Positions 22,164-34,130 of a stretch of 64,000 nucleotides of DNA are shown in pieces (position 1 is the stretch's first letter; each line of letters starts with the position of its first letter). Both the position numbers and the translations under genes were made by a program. This DNA comes from PALSA-894 sp963757565 (GTDB lineage: Bacteria > Pseudomonadota > Alphaproteobacteria > Rhizobiales > Xanthobacteraceae): positions 906,057 through 970,056 of the forward strand of contig CAVWSB010000006.1 in NCBI GenBank assembly GCA_963757565.1, written 5' to 3'. A model generated the notes under the pieces. It saw only the letters and a list, made by a program, of their open reading frames with translations. It was not told where the DNA came from and made no database searches.

Positions 22164-22388
22164 GGATGAGATTTTGATCTCGGCGATCACACGTTTTGCG
22201 CGTCACGACGCTTGCGCGCCGCAACATTCACATTGACGAGGTCCAACATGTATCGCCCTGCGTGATTGCTCACGAAAGACGACATGGTGTTGTTCCTAGA
22301 AACGTGTACCGCCGAAGTCTCGTCCGACCGCCCCTTTCGCCCGAAGAAGGCAAGCCTTCTCCGATCGAGGAAGCGGTCCGCAAGGACT

Positions 22389-22413
22389 CCGCCGTCCACG
22401 TTTCTCTTTCTTC
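22389..22413 (-). other. 5' arm of the 16S rRNA processing stalk
   Basis: Leader segment reading GAAGAAAGAGAAACGTGGAC and GGCGG in the transcript, complementary to 20557-20581. The rest of the leader (22164-22586) holds no supportable gene. Confidence 0.85.
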
Positions 22414-22586
22414 CGATTCACTTGTCAAACAGCCCGGGATCGTAGCCGATCCCCTCCCCGGAACGCCGGAGAGCCGCCGAAACCAAAGCCGTCCGACCGA
22501 AACCGGCGCTTTGTCACACCAAAGGTGAGGAGCTTCGCAGGCGCGTCATCACGCCGTATGAGCGGACGGCGCGCCGTTGTGGGCGC

Positions 22587-22616
22587 TATATAGGCTTCGG
22601 CTTTCCGGCTTGTCAA
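22587..22616 (-). promoter_or_regulatory. rRNA operon promoter
   Basis: On the minus strand a perfect TTGACA (22611-22616) is followed after 18 bases by TATATA (22587-22592). Transcription would begin near 22580, about 420 bases before 16S. It is the best promoter match in the 690-base gap between 16S and the divergent M23 peptidase gene, whose other half (22617-22851) shows nothing else definite. Confidence 0.8.
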
Positions 22617-22851
22617 CAGCGAAAGCCGCAAAATTCCTCGCGACGTCGTGCTGTGGATCGCGTGCGCTAAACCGTTCTCCCATCGGGGTTCTCACAGACC
22701 GGCGCGCCGCACTGGTGCCACATTCCTCCCGCGTTGTTCGCATTGGGGAAGGGCCTGTGGTCACGGTCTGATTCAAAGGTTACGCCAGCAAACACGCGTG
22801 TCGCGCGTCCCATCGGACAGCGCAATACGGTGATGAAAGCGCATCCTTGAC

Positions 22852-24915
22852 GTGACCGCCCTGGGGAAACATGGTGGGCCGCCGCGCGCAAGCGTGGCGC
22901 GAGTTGAGGGGACAGGGCGCTTGGATCAAGGCAGACGGCGCGATCCAAATCGTTTGCGACCAACCGCACAGCCGATCGATCTCGGCAACGATCCGCCGTT
23001 GCTGGCCGATGGCGCGTCGTCCGGGCTCGTCGATCGCCGCCGCGTCTCGGTCCAGTGGTTTTCCGGTACGATCCTGACCGGCTTGTGCGGCGCTGCGCTG
23101 ATGGGCGGCGCCGTGTTCATCGCGCTCGACGGCGAGACGAATTTCGCCGCCCTCCCCGAGCGGATCGAAGCAATTGCGCGGCACCATTGTGGGCAAGGAG
23201 CGCGTTGCGAGCGCGATCCGCAAGAGCGACAAACTCCCGCCAGCCGGCGAAATCAACGCGGCGCGCCAGACGTTCCGCATCTCCACGCTCGAGCCGCGCG
23301 GGCGATCGGGAGGTGATGCGTTCGCGGCCCTATGTGCGCGTCGCCTCGAACCTGTCGCTGACCACCTCGGAGCTTTCAGCCAGCGTGCCGAAGTTCAATC
23401 CGGCACAGCTGATGATGGACGACGGACGCGGGAACGCCGTCCCATCCGACGAGACACCCGGTGCGGAGCCGGACGCCGAGGTGTCGTTCGTCACACGCGA
23501 CCTGGCGAGCGTGCTGCCGCGCGTCAAGATCGCCGCGGTGGCGCCGCTCGAGGACGTGATCGCGCGCGTTCGCGATGCCGCCGAATGGTCCGGCAGCGTG
23601 CAGTCGTCCGATCACCGCAAGCCTCACGCCCACGCTGCCGGGAGGCGGACCACGCCTGAACTACGCGCCGGACGGCACCGAGGCCGACCCTTACGCGGGG
23701 TTCGAGGCGCGTATCGTGCCGGAAAACATCACGATGCTGCCGAAGAGCGGCAAGAGTGAAGGCCCGAATGCGCTGAACGAGCGTGTGGTCGCCGTAAAGA
23801 AAGGCGATTCAGCCTCAACGATCCTGCGCGACCAGGGTGCCTCGCCGGACGATATCCGCGGGCTCACCGCCATGCTTGGAGCCCGCGGCCGCGACGGCGG
23901 ACTGCGCGAAGGCCAGAAGCTGCGCATCCTGTTCGCACCGGATGCCGGCCGGCTTCGCGTCGTGCGCGTGATGGTGGTGGGAGACAGCATCGAGGCGGTC
24001 GTCGCCCTTTCGGATACCGGCAAGTACGTGGCGGTCGACGCACAAAGCATGGGCAGCACGACCGAAGTCGCCGAAGCGGACGAAGACGACGAAAATGATT
24101 CCAGCGCGGTGCGGCTCTACCAGAGCATCTACGAGACCGCGATGCGCAATCAGGTGCCGCGCCCGGTGATCGACGATCTGGTGCGCATCTATTCGTACGA
24201 TGTCGATTTCCAGCGCCGCGCCCAGCCAGGCGATTCCTTCGAGGTGCTGTATTCGGGCGATGAGGACGCGAACGCCAACAGCGACGTTCTGTTCGCGGCG
24301 CTGACCGTCGGCGGCGAGACCAAGAAATTCTATCGCTATCAATCGCCCGACGATGGCGTGGTCGACTACTACGACGAGACGGGGAAGAGCGCGAAGAAGT
24401 TCCTGGTGCGCAAGCCGGTCGGCCCCGGCATTATGCGCTCCGGCTTCGGCTTCCGCCGCCATCCGATCCTCGGCTATTCCAAGATGCACACCGGCGTCGA
24501 CTGGGCGGCGCCTTACGGCACGCCGATCTTCGCGTCAGGCAACGGCACAGTGGAGAAGGTCGGCTGGGAAGGCGGCTACGGCAAATATATCCGCGTGAAG
24601 CACTCGAACGGATATGAGACCGCCTATGGCCACATGTCGGCGTTCGCGCGCGGCATCGAACCGGGCAAGAGTGTTCGGCAGGGCCAGGTGATCGGCTTTG
24701 TCGGCTCGACCGGTCTCTCGACCGGCGCGCACGTCCATTACGAGATCGTGGTCAACGGCCGCTTCGTCGACCCGATGCGCATCCGCCTGCCGCGCGGGCG
24801 CGTGCTCGAGGGACCGATCCTCGCGCAGTTCGAGAAAGAGCGCGACCGGGTCGAAGGCATGATGCAGCAGCGCAAGGGACCGGCCGCGCGCACCGCGCAG
24901 GCGACGGTGAATTAG
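22852..24915 (+). CDS. M23 family metallopeptidase, membrane-anchored (frameshifted N-terminal third)
   Basis: Peptidoglycan endopeptidase of about 680 residues. A short cytoplasmic N-terminus (IDLGNDPPLLADG, DRRRVSVQWFSG) leads into one transmembrane helix, GTILTGLCGAALMGGAVFIA. A long periplasmic part follows with a LysM-like segment (RVVAVKKGDSASTILRDQG). The LytM domain has HTGVDWAAPYGTPIFASG and AHVHYEIVVNG, the complete zinc-ligand set, so catalysis is expected. Frames change near 23170, 23300 and 23600. The true start is uncertain: GTG 22852 is in frame with RASVARVEGTGR, while ATG 22871 is not. It would cut cross-links during cell elongation or division. It is divergent from the rRNA operon. 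Confidence 0.88.
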
Positions 24916-25014
24916 CAGAGAGGCCAAGCAGAGGGCTCGCGGCGTAATCCACGAGAACCCTAGATTCTTCTTAAGAGGTGGTATCTCGTTGTCATTCCCC
25001 AACCCCAACACAGG

Positions 25015-26085
25015 TTAGGCTACTTGATCGGGCTGCAGCACAAGCCCGGGCGAAAGAGCGTTCCAGGCATCATCAGGCCCTACCTTTGCAAGCAGCTCGG
25101 CATATCTTTCCCGCTCGGCCTCCAAAGCCTGCTGGGTCTGAGCGGCGGTGATCGACGAAGAGTTGCCAGCCTGTTTGTCAAAGAATGATTTACCCGTGCG
25201 AGGATCGGCCACGGAAGCAAATTCCTGCGCTAGGGCGAGTTGAGCATCGCCAAGCGAAGCGGGCGTTTCTTTGGTGATGAAGCCCTTCACCTGCGGACGC
25301 TTGCTCGCGATCAGAAAGTTGCGGAACATGAATTCTTGCAGCGCTGGCGTGAGTTTCCGACTCTTGTCGATCTTCAGCGCCTTGACGCAGTCTGACATTG
25401 TTTGCGGAACCCATTGATATTTGCCGATCGCAAATAAGCGATTAGGGTCTCCCTTCGGAAGGGCCTGTTGGGCCATCGCGTCGGTCAGCGTCATATCGGC
25501 AAAGTTAATCTTTTTTCCTTTCGAGTTGCCCGCCACGCCCCGGTTGAACGAATTGTAGTCGCCCTCCCCACTCGCAATAAGCTCCCCTAAAATCCCGCCT
25601 GCGCCCTTGGGCATCGCGGCCGCATCCGAGACTTCCATTCCCGGTGACACCTCGCCGGTCACGGCGACCGATGCTGGGTCGACCAAATCAGCGGTGCTAT
25701 CGAGCGCCGCCTTAAGTCCTGCCTTTTTCGTGTCGTCATTCGGCCACTTCGCATAAAGCTCATTGATGCTCGGAAAGCGGTTAAGTTCCTTGCGCAACGC
25801 CTCTTGAGCGATAAACGTCATCAAACCCGCATAAAGGCATTGAATCTCCGGTCGATTGATCTGTTTTGACCTGATGGAAAACTCGAACGTCGTGGCCTCC
25901 GGCGGATCGCGCGTCGCGTCCCAAACCTCCTGTGTTACACGATACGGACCAACTTCGCCGTCGACGGTATCATCGTTGATGGTGGACATGAGCTCCGCGA
26001 TTCCAAGGAGGTAATGCGGGCTGACACCGAAGAACAATCCCTGCCTGACGCACTCCTCGGCAAAGTCCGCGCGATCAATAGCCAT
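25015..26085 (-). CDS. Unrecognised protein with lysozyme-like (muramidase-type) C-terminal domain
   Basis: Intact 356-residue protein with no signal peptide or membrane segment. Residues 18-56 (FFGVSPHYLLGIAELM, GPYRVTQEVWDA) look like a decayed transglycosylase-type lysozyme fold whose expected Glu position is Met33. Residues 164-300 look like a second lysozyme-like domain: IASGEGDYNSFNRG with candidate catalytic Glu174, MTLTDAMAQQ, and FAIGKYQWVPQTM as the substrate-groove segment. It follows the lipoprotein gene by 36 bases and is probably its operon partner. Base composition is visibly lower in GC than neighbours, and the gene has no frameshift. Peptidoglycan hydrolysis is inference; how an unsignalled protein would reach the wall is unknown. 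Confidence 0.6.
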   Translation of the reverse strand: MAIDRADFAEECVRQGLFFGVSPHYLLGIAELMSTINDDTVDGEVGPYRVTQEVWDATRDPPEATTFEFSIRSKQINRPEIQCLYAGLMTFIAQEALRKELNRFPSINELYAKWPNDDTKKAGLKAALDSTADLVDPASVAVTGEVSPGMEVSDAAAMPKGAGGILGELIASGEGDYNSFNRGVAGNSKGKKINFADMTLTDAMAQQALPKGDPNRLFAIGKYQWVPQTMSDCVKALKIDKSRKLTPALQEFMFRNFLIASKRPQVKGFITKETPASLGDAQLALAQEFASVADPRTGKSFFDKQAGNSSSITAAQTQQALEAERERYAELLAKVGPDDAWNALSPGLVLQPDQVA

Positions 26086-26121
26086 CCGCCGTCTCCCTCG
26101 AACCCGCCAGGCACTTGCAAC

Positions 26122-27132
26122 TTAAGATCCGCAGACGCGCCGCTTCGCCTTCAACTCGCTCCTGACGATCGCCCCGTCAGTTGCCGTTAGGCGGTCGGGA
26201 TTTCGATCATCCTTCTCTTCAATCTTTACGAGATGCGCGATGATCGTGCTGCGAAGGACTTTGGTGAAATGGCCGTTCTCCGACACGCAGGCAAACCTCT
26301 GAAGCAGCCTGATATCGGGATCCTTCAGGCCTAATTCGAAGCCCCCAAGCTTCACACCATCTGGAGTTGGCTGCGCACGTGGCGGAGCAAAGATAGGGCT
26401 GTCCAGATCGCGCAGAATGAGTGAAGGTCGCACAGCAAGTGGGGCCTGCGTGACCTCCTGCTTTTTTTCCTTCGTGACGGTTTCCTGATTGCCCGCCGTC
26501 GTCGATAGGTCGATGACACCCGTCGTGAGTGTACCCGCGTTGTAATAATCTTCGACATCGGACAGCGCTGCCCATAGGGGATAATCGGCGACGCTCTGAG
26601 CCATCTTTCCCGAGATGCTTGTTGCGATACCATTCCGGCTAGATCGCATCTGCTTCTGAATCGTCCGGATGGTCTGAGCGATCAGAATTTCACTCTCATA
26701 GTGTCCCTTGGTGGCAAGCACGCCCGTCGCGGCAGCGCTCAGAATGGTCTTCGTTGCGTTCGCAACCACTAGTGTCGCTGCCGTGCTAAGTCCTGTGGCG
26801 GCCGTGAGCGCGCCAAAGCCGATTTCCTGACCTTCTCGCGTCAGAGCGTTCTCATATTGAGTATACTGAACATCGATCGCATACATCCGCCGCGTAATGA
26901 TTTCATTTCGTATCGAACGCGCAGTGGCCAGATTTCCGGTTGAGACCGCGCCGTCATACGCGGCAATCAATCGCACTTGATCCCCGGCCAAAGAGTTCAT
27001 TTCGACAGCGACGGGAATGAGACGGTCTGGGTTACGGGTCGATGCGATGCATCCACTCAACGCAAATGCGAGCACCAAGGCCCACAATCGGCTTGCCCCT
27101 CGAAAGCTCAAGCTCTTCCGCCGGCCGGACAT
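26122..27132 (-). CDS. Lipoprotein of unknown function, partner of the lysozyme-like protein
   Basis: Intact protein of 336 residues from ATG 27132; an in-frame ATG at 27210 would add 26 residues ahead of the signal and is less likely. The signal RLWALVLAFALSGC has a lipobox with Cys28, so it should be lipid-anchored on the periplasmic side. Residues 60-110 are helical (LATARSIRNEIITRRMYAID, then YTQYENALTREGQEIGFG). A glycine/alanine-rich hydrophobic stretch follows (LTAATGLSTAATLVVANATK). The C-terminal third is mixed, with FACVSENG and CGS at the end, allowing a Cys-Cys pair. No family can be named. It is first in a two-gene unit with the lysozyme-like gene. Confidence 0.65.
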   Translation of the reverse strand: MSGRRKSLSFRGASRLWALVLAFALSGCIASTRNPDRLIPVAVEMNSLAGDQVRLIAAYDGAVSTGNLATARSIRNEIITRRMYAIDVQYTQYENALTREGQEIGFGALTAATGLSTAATLVVANATKTILSAAATGVLATKGHYESEILIAQTIRTIQKQMRSSRNGIATSISGKMAQSVADYPLWAALSDVEDYYNAGTLTTGVIDLSTTAGNQETVTKEKKQEVTQAPLAVRPSLILRDLDSPIFAPPRAQPTPDGVKLGGFELGLKDPDIRLLQRFACVSENGHFTKVLRSTIIAHLVKIEEKDDRNPDRLTATDGAIVRSELKAKRRVCGS

Positions 27133-27317
27133 CGCGCGCACCCCCAACTCCGTTGAGGATGGCGCTTTCAACACGCGCGGCGAAGTCAAATTGACTTCTG
27201 AATCAACCACAACCTCAACCTGTTAATACCGGGGATTGTGGGGATAATATTTTACAAGCCTTTGATTCTATTCATGCAATCAAAAGAGGTTTTTTGAACA
27301 CACTGCGCCAGAATCGT

Positions 27318-27350
27318 AACGGCGCCGGATCGGGTGACCCGGCGCCGTTT
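27318..27350 (-). terminator. Probable terminator hairpin after clpB
   Basis: AACGGCGCCGG and CCGGCGCCGTT form a perfect 11-base stem just past the clpB stop (27381). The run of U expected after it on the minus strand is weak (GTTACG), so termination may be partial. The remaining space to the lipoprotein gene (27133-27317) is A+T-rich and probably holds that gene's promoter, but no clear -35/-10 pair can be defended. Confidence 0.5.
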
Positions 27351-27380
27351 TGGCGTTCGATCGGTGCGGCAGCGCGGGGG

Positions 27381-29984
<2,604 letters not shown>

Positions 29985-30203
29985 TCCTTCACTCCCTCGG
30001 CCTGTTCCGGCTGCCCCGAAGGCGCAACTGGACCATCGTCATTGGGTTTCATCGCGCCCTGATCTGGATCAAGCCGCCGCCGCCGGATCCCGAAGGCACC
30101 CGACATCCAGAATATGGGAACTCTCACGGGCCCGTGAAAGGGGGATACGCGACGCTTTCGGGGCTGTCTTGCGCGGACAGCAGCGATCGTTAACAAGGCC
30201 GCG

Positions 30204-30983
30204 ATGGCCGCCAAAATTCAATCGATCTATCGCTACCCTGTGAAGGGGCTCTCACCCGAACGGCTCGACCGCGCGACGCTGAAAAAGGGCGAATATTTCC
30301 CGGGCGACCGGTTGTTCGCGATCGAAAACGGACCTTCGGGCTTTGATCCGGCCGCGCCCGTGCACCAGCCTAAAACGAAGTATCTGATGCTGATGCACGA
30401 CGAGCGCCTCGCGACGCTTCGCACCTGCTACGACGACGCGGCCGGCACGCTCTCGATCGAGCACGAGGGACGCTGTGCGGTGCGGGCGGATCTCGCCACC
30501 AAGGACGGGCGGCTCGCGGTCGAGGCATTCTTCCGCCGTTTCATGCCGAACGACTTGCGCGGGCCGCCGAAGGTGCTGACCGCGCCCGAGGGCTATCGCT
30601 TCACGGATTCGCGGCAAAACGGGTTCGTGTCGATCATCAATCTCGCGTCGGTCGCCGCGCTGGAGACCTTGATCGGCGCGCCAGTCGATCCGCTGCGCTT
30701 CCGCGCGAATCTCTACGTGGATGGCTGGCCGGCGTGGAGCGAGTTCGACCTGATGGACCAGGAGATTGCCATCGGCGGCACGCGGTTGAAGGTCACCAAG
30801 CGGATCGTGCGCTGCGCCGCCACCAACGTCGATCCCGACACCGGAATTCGCGATCTGGAAATCCCCGCCACGCTGCTGCGCGCCTATAATCACATGGATT
30901 GCGGGATTTATGCGCGGGTGATCGACGGCGGGGACATCGCGGTGGAAGACGCCCTCGTCATCCCGGACAGCCCGAAGGGCTGA
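30204..30983 (+). CDS. MOSC domain-containing protein
   Basis: Intact 259-residue protein with an N-terminal MOSC beta-barrel (IQSIYRYPVKGLSPERLDRA) and a C-terminal MOSC core containing SRQNGFVSIINLASVAALE, RFRANLYVDGWPAWSEFDL and VTKRIVRCAATNVDPDTGIRD. The Cys in RCAATNVDP matches the molybdenum-cofactor ligand of the mARC/YiiM/YcbX group. These enzymes reduce N-hydroxylated compounds, so an amidoxime-reductase-like role is the best guess. The last nine codons (VIPDSPKG and stop) lie inside a dispersed palindromic repeat that continues past the gene. Confidence 0.88.
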   Translation: MAAKIQSIYRYPVKGLSPERLDRATLKKGEYFPGDRLFAIENGPSGFDPAAPVHQPKTKYLMLMHDERLATLRTCYDDAAGTLSIEHEGRCAVRADLATKDGRLAVEAFFRRFMPNDLRGPPKVLTAPEGYRFTDSRQNGFVSIINLASVAALETLIGAPVDPLRFRANLYVDGWPAWSEFDLMDQEIAIGGTRLKVTKRIVRCAATNVDPDTGIRDLEIPATLLRAYNHMDCGIYARVIDGGDIAVEDALVIPDSPKG

Positions 30984-31072
30984 GCCGGGATCCAGTAAAC
31001 ACCGGCGGCGCGAAGAGATCTCGGTCCGTGTTTACTGGGTCCCGGGTCTCGCTTCGCTCGCGCGGGATGACC
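30959..31072. repeat. Dispersed palindromic repeat, family B (copy 1)
   Basis: Imperfect inverted repeat beginning CATCCCGGACAGCCCGAAGG and ending CGCGGGATGAC, with inner CCAGTAAACAC/GTGTTTACTGG arms. A related unit is at 37309-37409. It supplies the end of the MOSC gene and stops one base short of the MFS stop codon, so it fills the whole convergent gap. Confidence 0.75.
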
Positions 31073-31073
31073 G

Positions 31074-32522
31074 TCAGTCGGCAGCCGCCAGCGGCCGCGC
31101 CACCTCTTCCAGAGGCTTGCGCTCCGCGTCAATTCCCCAGCGCCACATCACGGCTGCGGCGAGCACCATCAGCACCGCCCCGAGCAGATAGCCGCCGAAC
31201 AGGCTCGCGCGCGAGCCGGTATCGATCAGCGCGCCGAACAGCAGCGGGCCCGCGACGCCGCCGATCCCCGTGCCGATCGCATAGAAGATCGCAATTGCCA
31301 GCGCGCGGATTTCCAGCGGGAAGGTTTCGCTCACCGTGAGATAGGCCGAACTCGCGGCGGCGGACGCAAAGAAGAAGATCGCGCTCCACGCCAAGGTCTG
31401 CTCGCGCGCCGACAGCGCGCCCTGTGCAAACAGCCAGCCGGTGAGCGCCAACAGCAGCCCGGACATCAGATAGGTGAATGCGACCATCGGCCGGCGGCCG
31501 AGCGTGTCGAAGAAGCGACCGAGCAAAATCGGCCCGAGCACGTTGCCGGCCGCGAACGGCAGGATGTACCAGCCGACGTGCTCACTCTGGATGCCATAGA
31601 ACGTGGTCAACACCAGCGCATAGGTGAAGAAGATCGCATTGTAGAAGAACGCCTGCGCGGCCATCAGCGCGAGCGCCACCAGCGTGCGGGTGCGATGGAC
31701 ATGCACCAGCGTATCGACGACCTCGCGAAGCGGCGTGTGCGCGCGTGTGCGCAGCCGCACGGTGGCGAGCGGCACATCCGGGATCGACAATCCCTCGCTC
31801 CGGATGCGCGCCTCGATCCCGGCGACGACCGCATCCGCCTCCTGCGCGCGGCCGTGCGTCATCAGCCAGCGCGGGCTTTCCGGCAGCCAGAGCCGCAGGA
31901 AGAACACGACCAGCGCCAGCGTCGCGCCAATCAAGAAGGCAGCGCGCCAACCATGGTCGGGCGCGAGCAGGGCCGGATCGAGCAACACGATCGCGGCGAG
32001 CGCGCCGAGCGCGGCGCCGATCCAGAACGAGCCATTGATGCACAGGTCTGTCCAGCCGCGCACCCGCGCCGGCACCAGTTCCTGGATGGTCGAGTTGATC
32101 GCGGCGTATTCGCCGCCGATTCCTGCGCCGGTGATGAAGCGGAAGATCAGGAAGCTCGACAGGTCCCACGAGAACGCGGTGGCTGCGGTCGCCAGCAGGT
32201 AGACCGTGAGCGTGATGAAGAAGAGCTTCTTGCGCCCGAGCCGGTCGGTGAGCCAGCCGAAGAACAGCGCGCCGAGCACCGCACCGGCCAGATAGATGCT
32301 CCCCGCAAGCCCGACGTCCGCGTTGGAGAACTGCAGCACCGGGCTTTGCTTAAGCGCCCCCGCGACCGTACCGGCGAGCGTCACCTCCAGCCCGTCGAGA
32401 ATCCACGTGATACCGAGTGCAGCGACCACCAGGGTATGAAAGCGGCCCCACGGCAGGCGATCGAGCCGCGCCGGGATATCGGTTTCGACGATCGGACTTT
32501 GATCGAGCTGCGCGCCGGGCAT
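31074..32522 (-). CDS. MFS transporter, sugar/aromatic-acid transporter type
   Basis: Intact 482-residue permease with 12 predicted helices. The start at 32522 gives MPGAQLDQSPIVETDIPARL. MFS signatures are GWLTDRLGRKKLFFITL between helices 2 and 3, GIGGEYAAINSTIQELVP in helix 4/5, RLWLPESPRWLMTHGRAQEA after helix 6, and GRFFDTLGRRPMVAFTYL between helices 8 and 9. These fit the metabolite:proton symporter/sugar porter type. DGLEVTLAGTV in helix 1 resembles the DGxD motif of aromatic acid symporters. Substrate uncertain. It ends next to the repeat and is downstream of the SnoaL-like gene on the same strand. Confidence 0.88.
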   Translation of the reverse strand: MPGAQLDQSPIVETDIPARLDRLPWGRFHTLVVAALGITWILDGLEVTLAGTVAGALKQSPVLQFSNADVGLAGSIYLAGAVLGALFFGWLTDRLGRKKLFFITLTVYLLATAATAFSWDLSSFLIFRFITGAGIGGEYAAINSTIQELVPARVRGWTDLCINGSFWIGAALGALAAIVLLDPALLAPDHGWRAAFLIGATLALVVFFLRLWLPESPRWLMTHGRAQEADAVVAGIEARIRSEGLSIPDVPLATVRLRTRAHTPLREVVDTLVHVHRTRTLVALALMAAQAFFYNAIFFTYALVLTTFYGIQSEHVGWYILPFAAGNVLGPILLGRFFDTLGRRPMVAFTYLMSGLLLALTGWLFAQGALSAREQTLAWSAIFFFASAAASSAYLTVSETFPLEIRALAIAIFYAIGTGIGGVAGPLLFGALIDTGSRASLFGGYLLGAVLMVLAAAVMWRWGIDAERKPLEEVARPLAAAD

Positions 32523-32554
32523 GCGCCGGTCAACGCCGCGCGGCGCGGATTCGT

Positions 32555-33004
32555 TCAGGGGGCGGAAACGAGATCGACATCGGGGCTGAGCACATCGAGC
32601 GGGCGGCCGATGGTCTGCTCGACCAGGTCGAATGTGTCGAGCACGGCGTGCATCTGCACCAGCTTGCCGTCGCGGAAGCGCGAGAATTGCGAGGTGCGCA
32701 CGCTCATCACCTTTCCAGTGGCGACCACCACCGAGGTGAGGCGGATCAGCGCCGCGGCGCAATTGCCGTCGACCAGCAATTGCTCGACTTCATAGCCGGT
32801 GACATCGAGCTTGCGCGCGATCTCGCGGTAGCCATCAAGCACCGCGGACTTGCCGCGCCGTTGCCCGAGAAACGGAAACACGTCGACCGGGCCCTGCACT
32901 AGCCAGTCGACATCGTCGGCCAGAATGTCGGCGACACGCTCGACGTCGCGCTCGGCCGACGCGCGGTAAAACTCTTCCACGAGAGGGCGAATAGTCTCGG
33001 TCAT
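32555..33004 (-). CDS. Nuclear transport factor 2-like (SnoaL) protein
   Basis: Intact 149-residue single-domain protein of the NTF2-like superfamily. The cone-shaped fold is suggested by VEEFYRASAERDVERVADIL, DDVDWLVQGPVDVFPFLG and the C-terminal sheet FRDGKLVQMHAVLDTFDLV. SnoaL/ketosteroid-isomerase-like members act as small-molecule isomerases, hydrolases or binding proteins; nothing here fixes a substrate. It is upstream of the MFS gene with 32 bases between, so the two likely form an operon. Confidence 0.85.
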   Translation of the reverse strand: MTETIRPLVEEFYRASAERDVERVADILADDVDWLVQGPVDVFPFLGQRRGKSAVLDGYREIARKLDVTGYEVEQLLVDGNCAAALIRLTSVVVATGKVMSVRTSQFSRFRDGKLVQMHAVLDTFDLVEQTIGRPLDVLSPDVDLVSAP

Positions 33005-33090
33005 CGGGATCTCCCCGACGGTAGAACATCACACTGTCTGTTTAGAATCCGTTACGCCAGCGGATCATCTTACCGTGAGGCCGCGGCTTG

Positions 33091-34038
33091 CTACGCCGCG
33101 TCCATGCCAACCATCGCCGGCGTCGCCCCGATCTTGGCCACGTCGAATGGCGTGGTCTGGTAAAGTTCGTTGATCCAGTTGCCGAACAGCAGGTGCGCGT
33201 GACTGCGCCAGCGGTTTTCCGGCTGGCGGGTCGGATCGTTCTTCGGGAAATAGTGTCCCGGCAGCTCGATCGTTTTGCCCGCCGCCACGTCACGGAAATA
33301 CTCGTCCGCGAGCGAACTCGAGTCGTACTCGATGTGATTGAACATGTGCAGTGCGCGATGCGCGGGATCGTGCAGCAGGCAAAGTCCGGTCTCGTCGGAC
33401 TCCATCAAGGCCTGGAGCCCGCTCGCCGGCGGAATGTCATCGCGGTGTACCTCGGTCCAGCGAGAAACCGGAACGGAAAAGTCGTCGGAGAAGCCGCGCA
33501 GATAGGGCGAGGCCGGCGCCAGGTTCCGATGGCGGTAGACGCCGAATGCCTTTTTCGAAAGCGGATACTTCGGCATGCCGTAAAAATGATGCACGGCTGC
33601 CTGCGCGCCCCAGCAGACATTGAAGCTCGAATGCACGTTGGTGAGCGTCCAGTCGAACACCGCGCACAGCTCGTTCCAGTACGTCACATCCTCGAATGGC
33701 ATCGTCTCGACCGGGGCGCCCGTCACGATGAAGCCGTCGAATTTCTCCGCGCGGATATCCTCGAAGTCGCGATAGAACGAGATGATGTGGTCGCTCGGCG
33801 TGTTGCGGGCGACGTGATTGGTCATCTTGATCAACGTCAACTCGACCTGCAGCGGCGTCGCGCCGAGCAGCCGGGCGAACTGGGTCTCGGTCCGGATCTT
33901 GTTCGGCATCAGGTTGAGCAGGCCGATGCGCATCGGGCGAATGTCCTGACGCACGGCATCGGCTTCGCGCATCAGCATGATGCCTTCGGTTTCGAGAGTC
34001 GCGCGGGCGGGAAGCTCGTTCGGAATCTTGATCGGCAT
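33091..34038 (-). CDS. metA: Homoserine O-acyltransferase MetA
   Basis: Intact 315-residue enzyme of the first committed methionine step, transferring an acetyl or succinyl group to homoserine. Visible motifs are MRIGLLNLMPNKIRTETQFA, DGFIVTGAPVETMPFEDVTY, SSFNVCWGAQAAVHHFYG with the nucleophilic Cys, and HMFNHIEYDSSSLADEYF with the catalytic His and Glu. The acyl donor cannot be read with certainty. Upstream lie a SAM-II aptamer, an intrinsic terminator and a sigma-70 promoter, a full feedback module sensing S-adenosylmethionine. ATG 34038 is 49 bases past the terminator. Confidence 0.96.
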   Translation of the reverse strand: MPIKIPNELPARATLETEGIMLMREADAVRQDIRPMRIGLLNLMPNKIRTETQFARLLGATPLQVELTLIKMTNHVARNTPSDHIISFYRDFEDIRAEKFDGFIVTGAPVETMPFEDVTYWNELCAVFDWTLTNVHSSFNVCWGAQAAVHHFYGMPKYPLSKKAFGVYRHRNLAPASPYLRGFSDDFSVPVSRWTEVHRDDIPPASGLQALMESDETGLCLLHDPAHRALHMFNHIEYDSSSLADEYFRDVAAGKTIELPGHYFPKNDPTRQPENRWRSHAHLLFGNWINELYQTTPFDVAKIGATPAMVGMDAA

Positions 34039-34086
34039 CGGCTCATCTCACGCTGGCCGCGGCCGCTGGCGCACGGTGAGCTCGCC

Positions 34087-34126
34087 AAACAAAAACCCGG
34101 CGAGCCGATGTGCCAGCGCCGGGTTT
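34087..34126 (-). terminator. Intrinsic terminator between SAM-II aptamer and metA
   Basis: AAACCCGGCG and CGCCGGGTTT form a perfect 10-base stem with a 14-base loop, followed in the minus direction by TTTTTGTTT. It starts four bases after the aptamer, so the pair can act as a transcription attenuator. Confidence 0.88.
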
Positions 34127-34130
34127 CAAA

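Noticed and set aside
22424..22429. Second TTGACA on the minus strand in the 16S leader
   Set aside because: No acceptable -10 element lies 16-18 bases downstream; the following bases are the conserved RNase III stalk.
29985..30203. Heat-shock sigma-32 promoter before clpB
   Set aside because: CTTG-containing segments were present, but none had a correctly spaced -10 element; only the expectation from the family remains.
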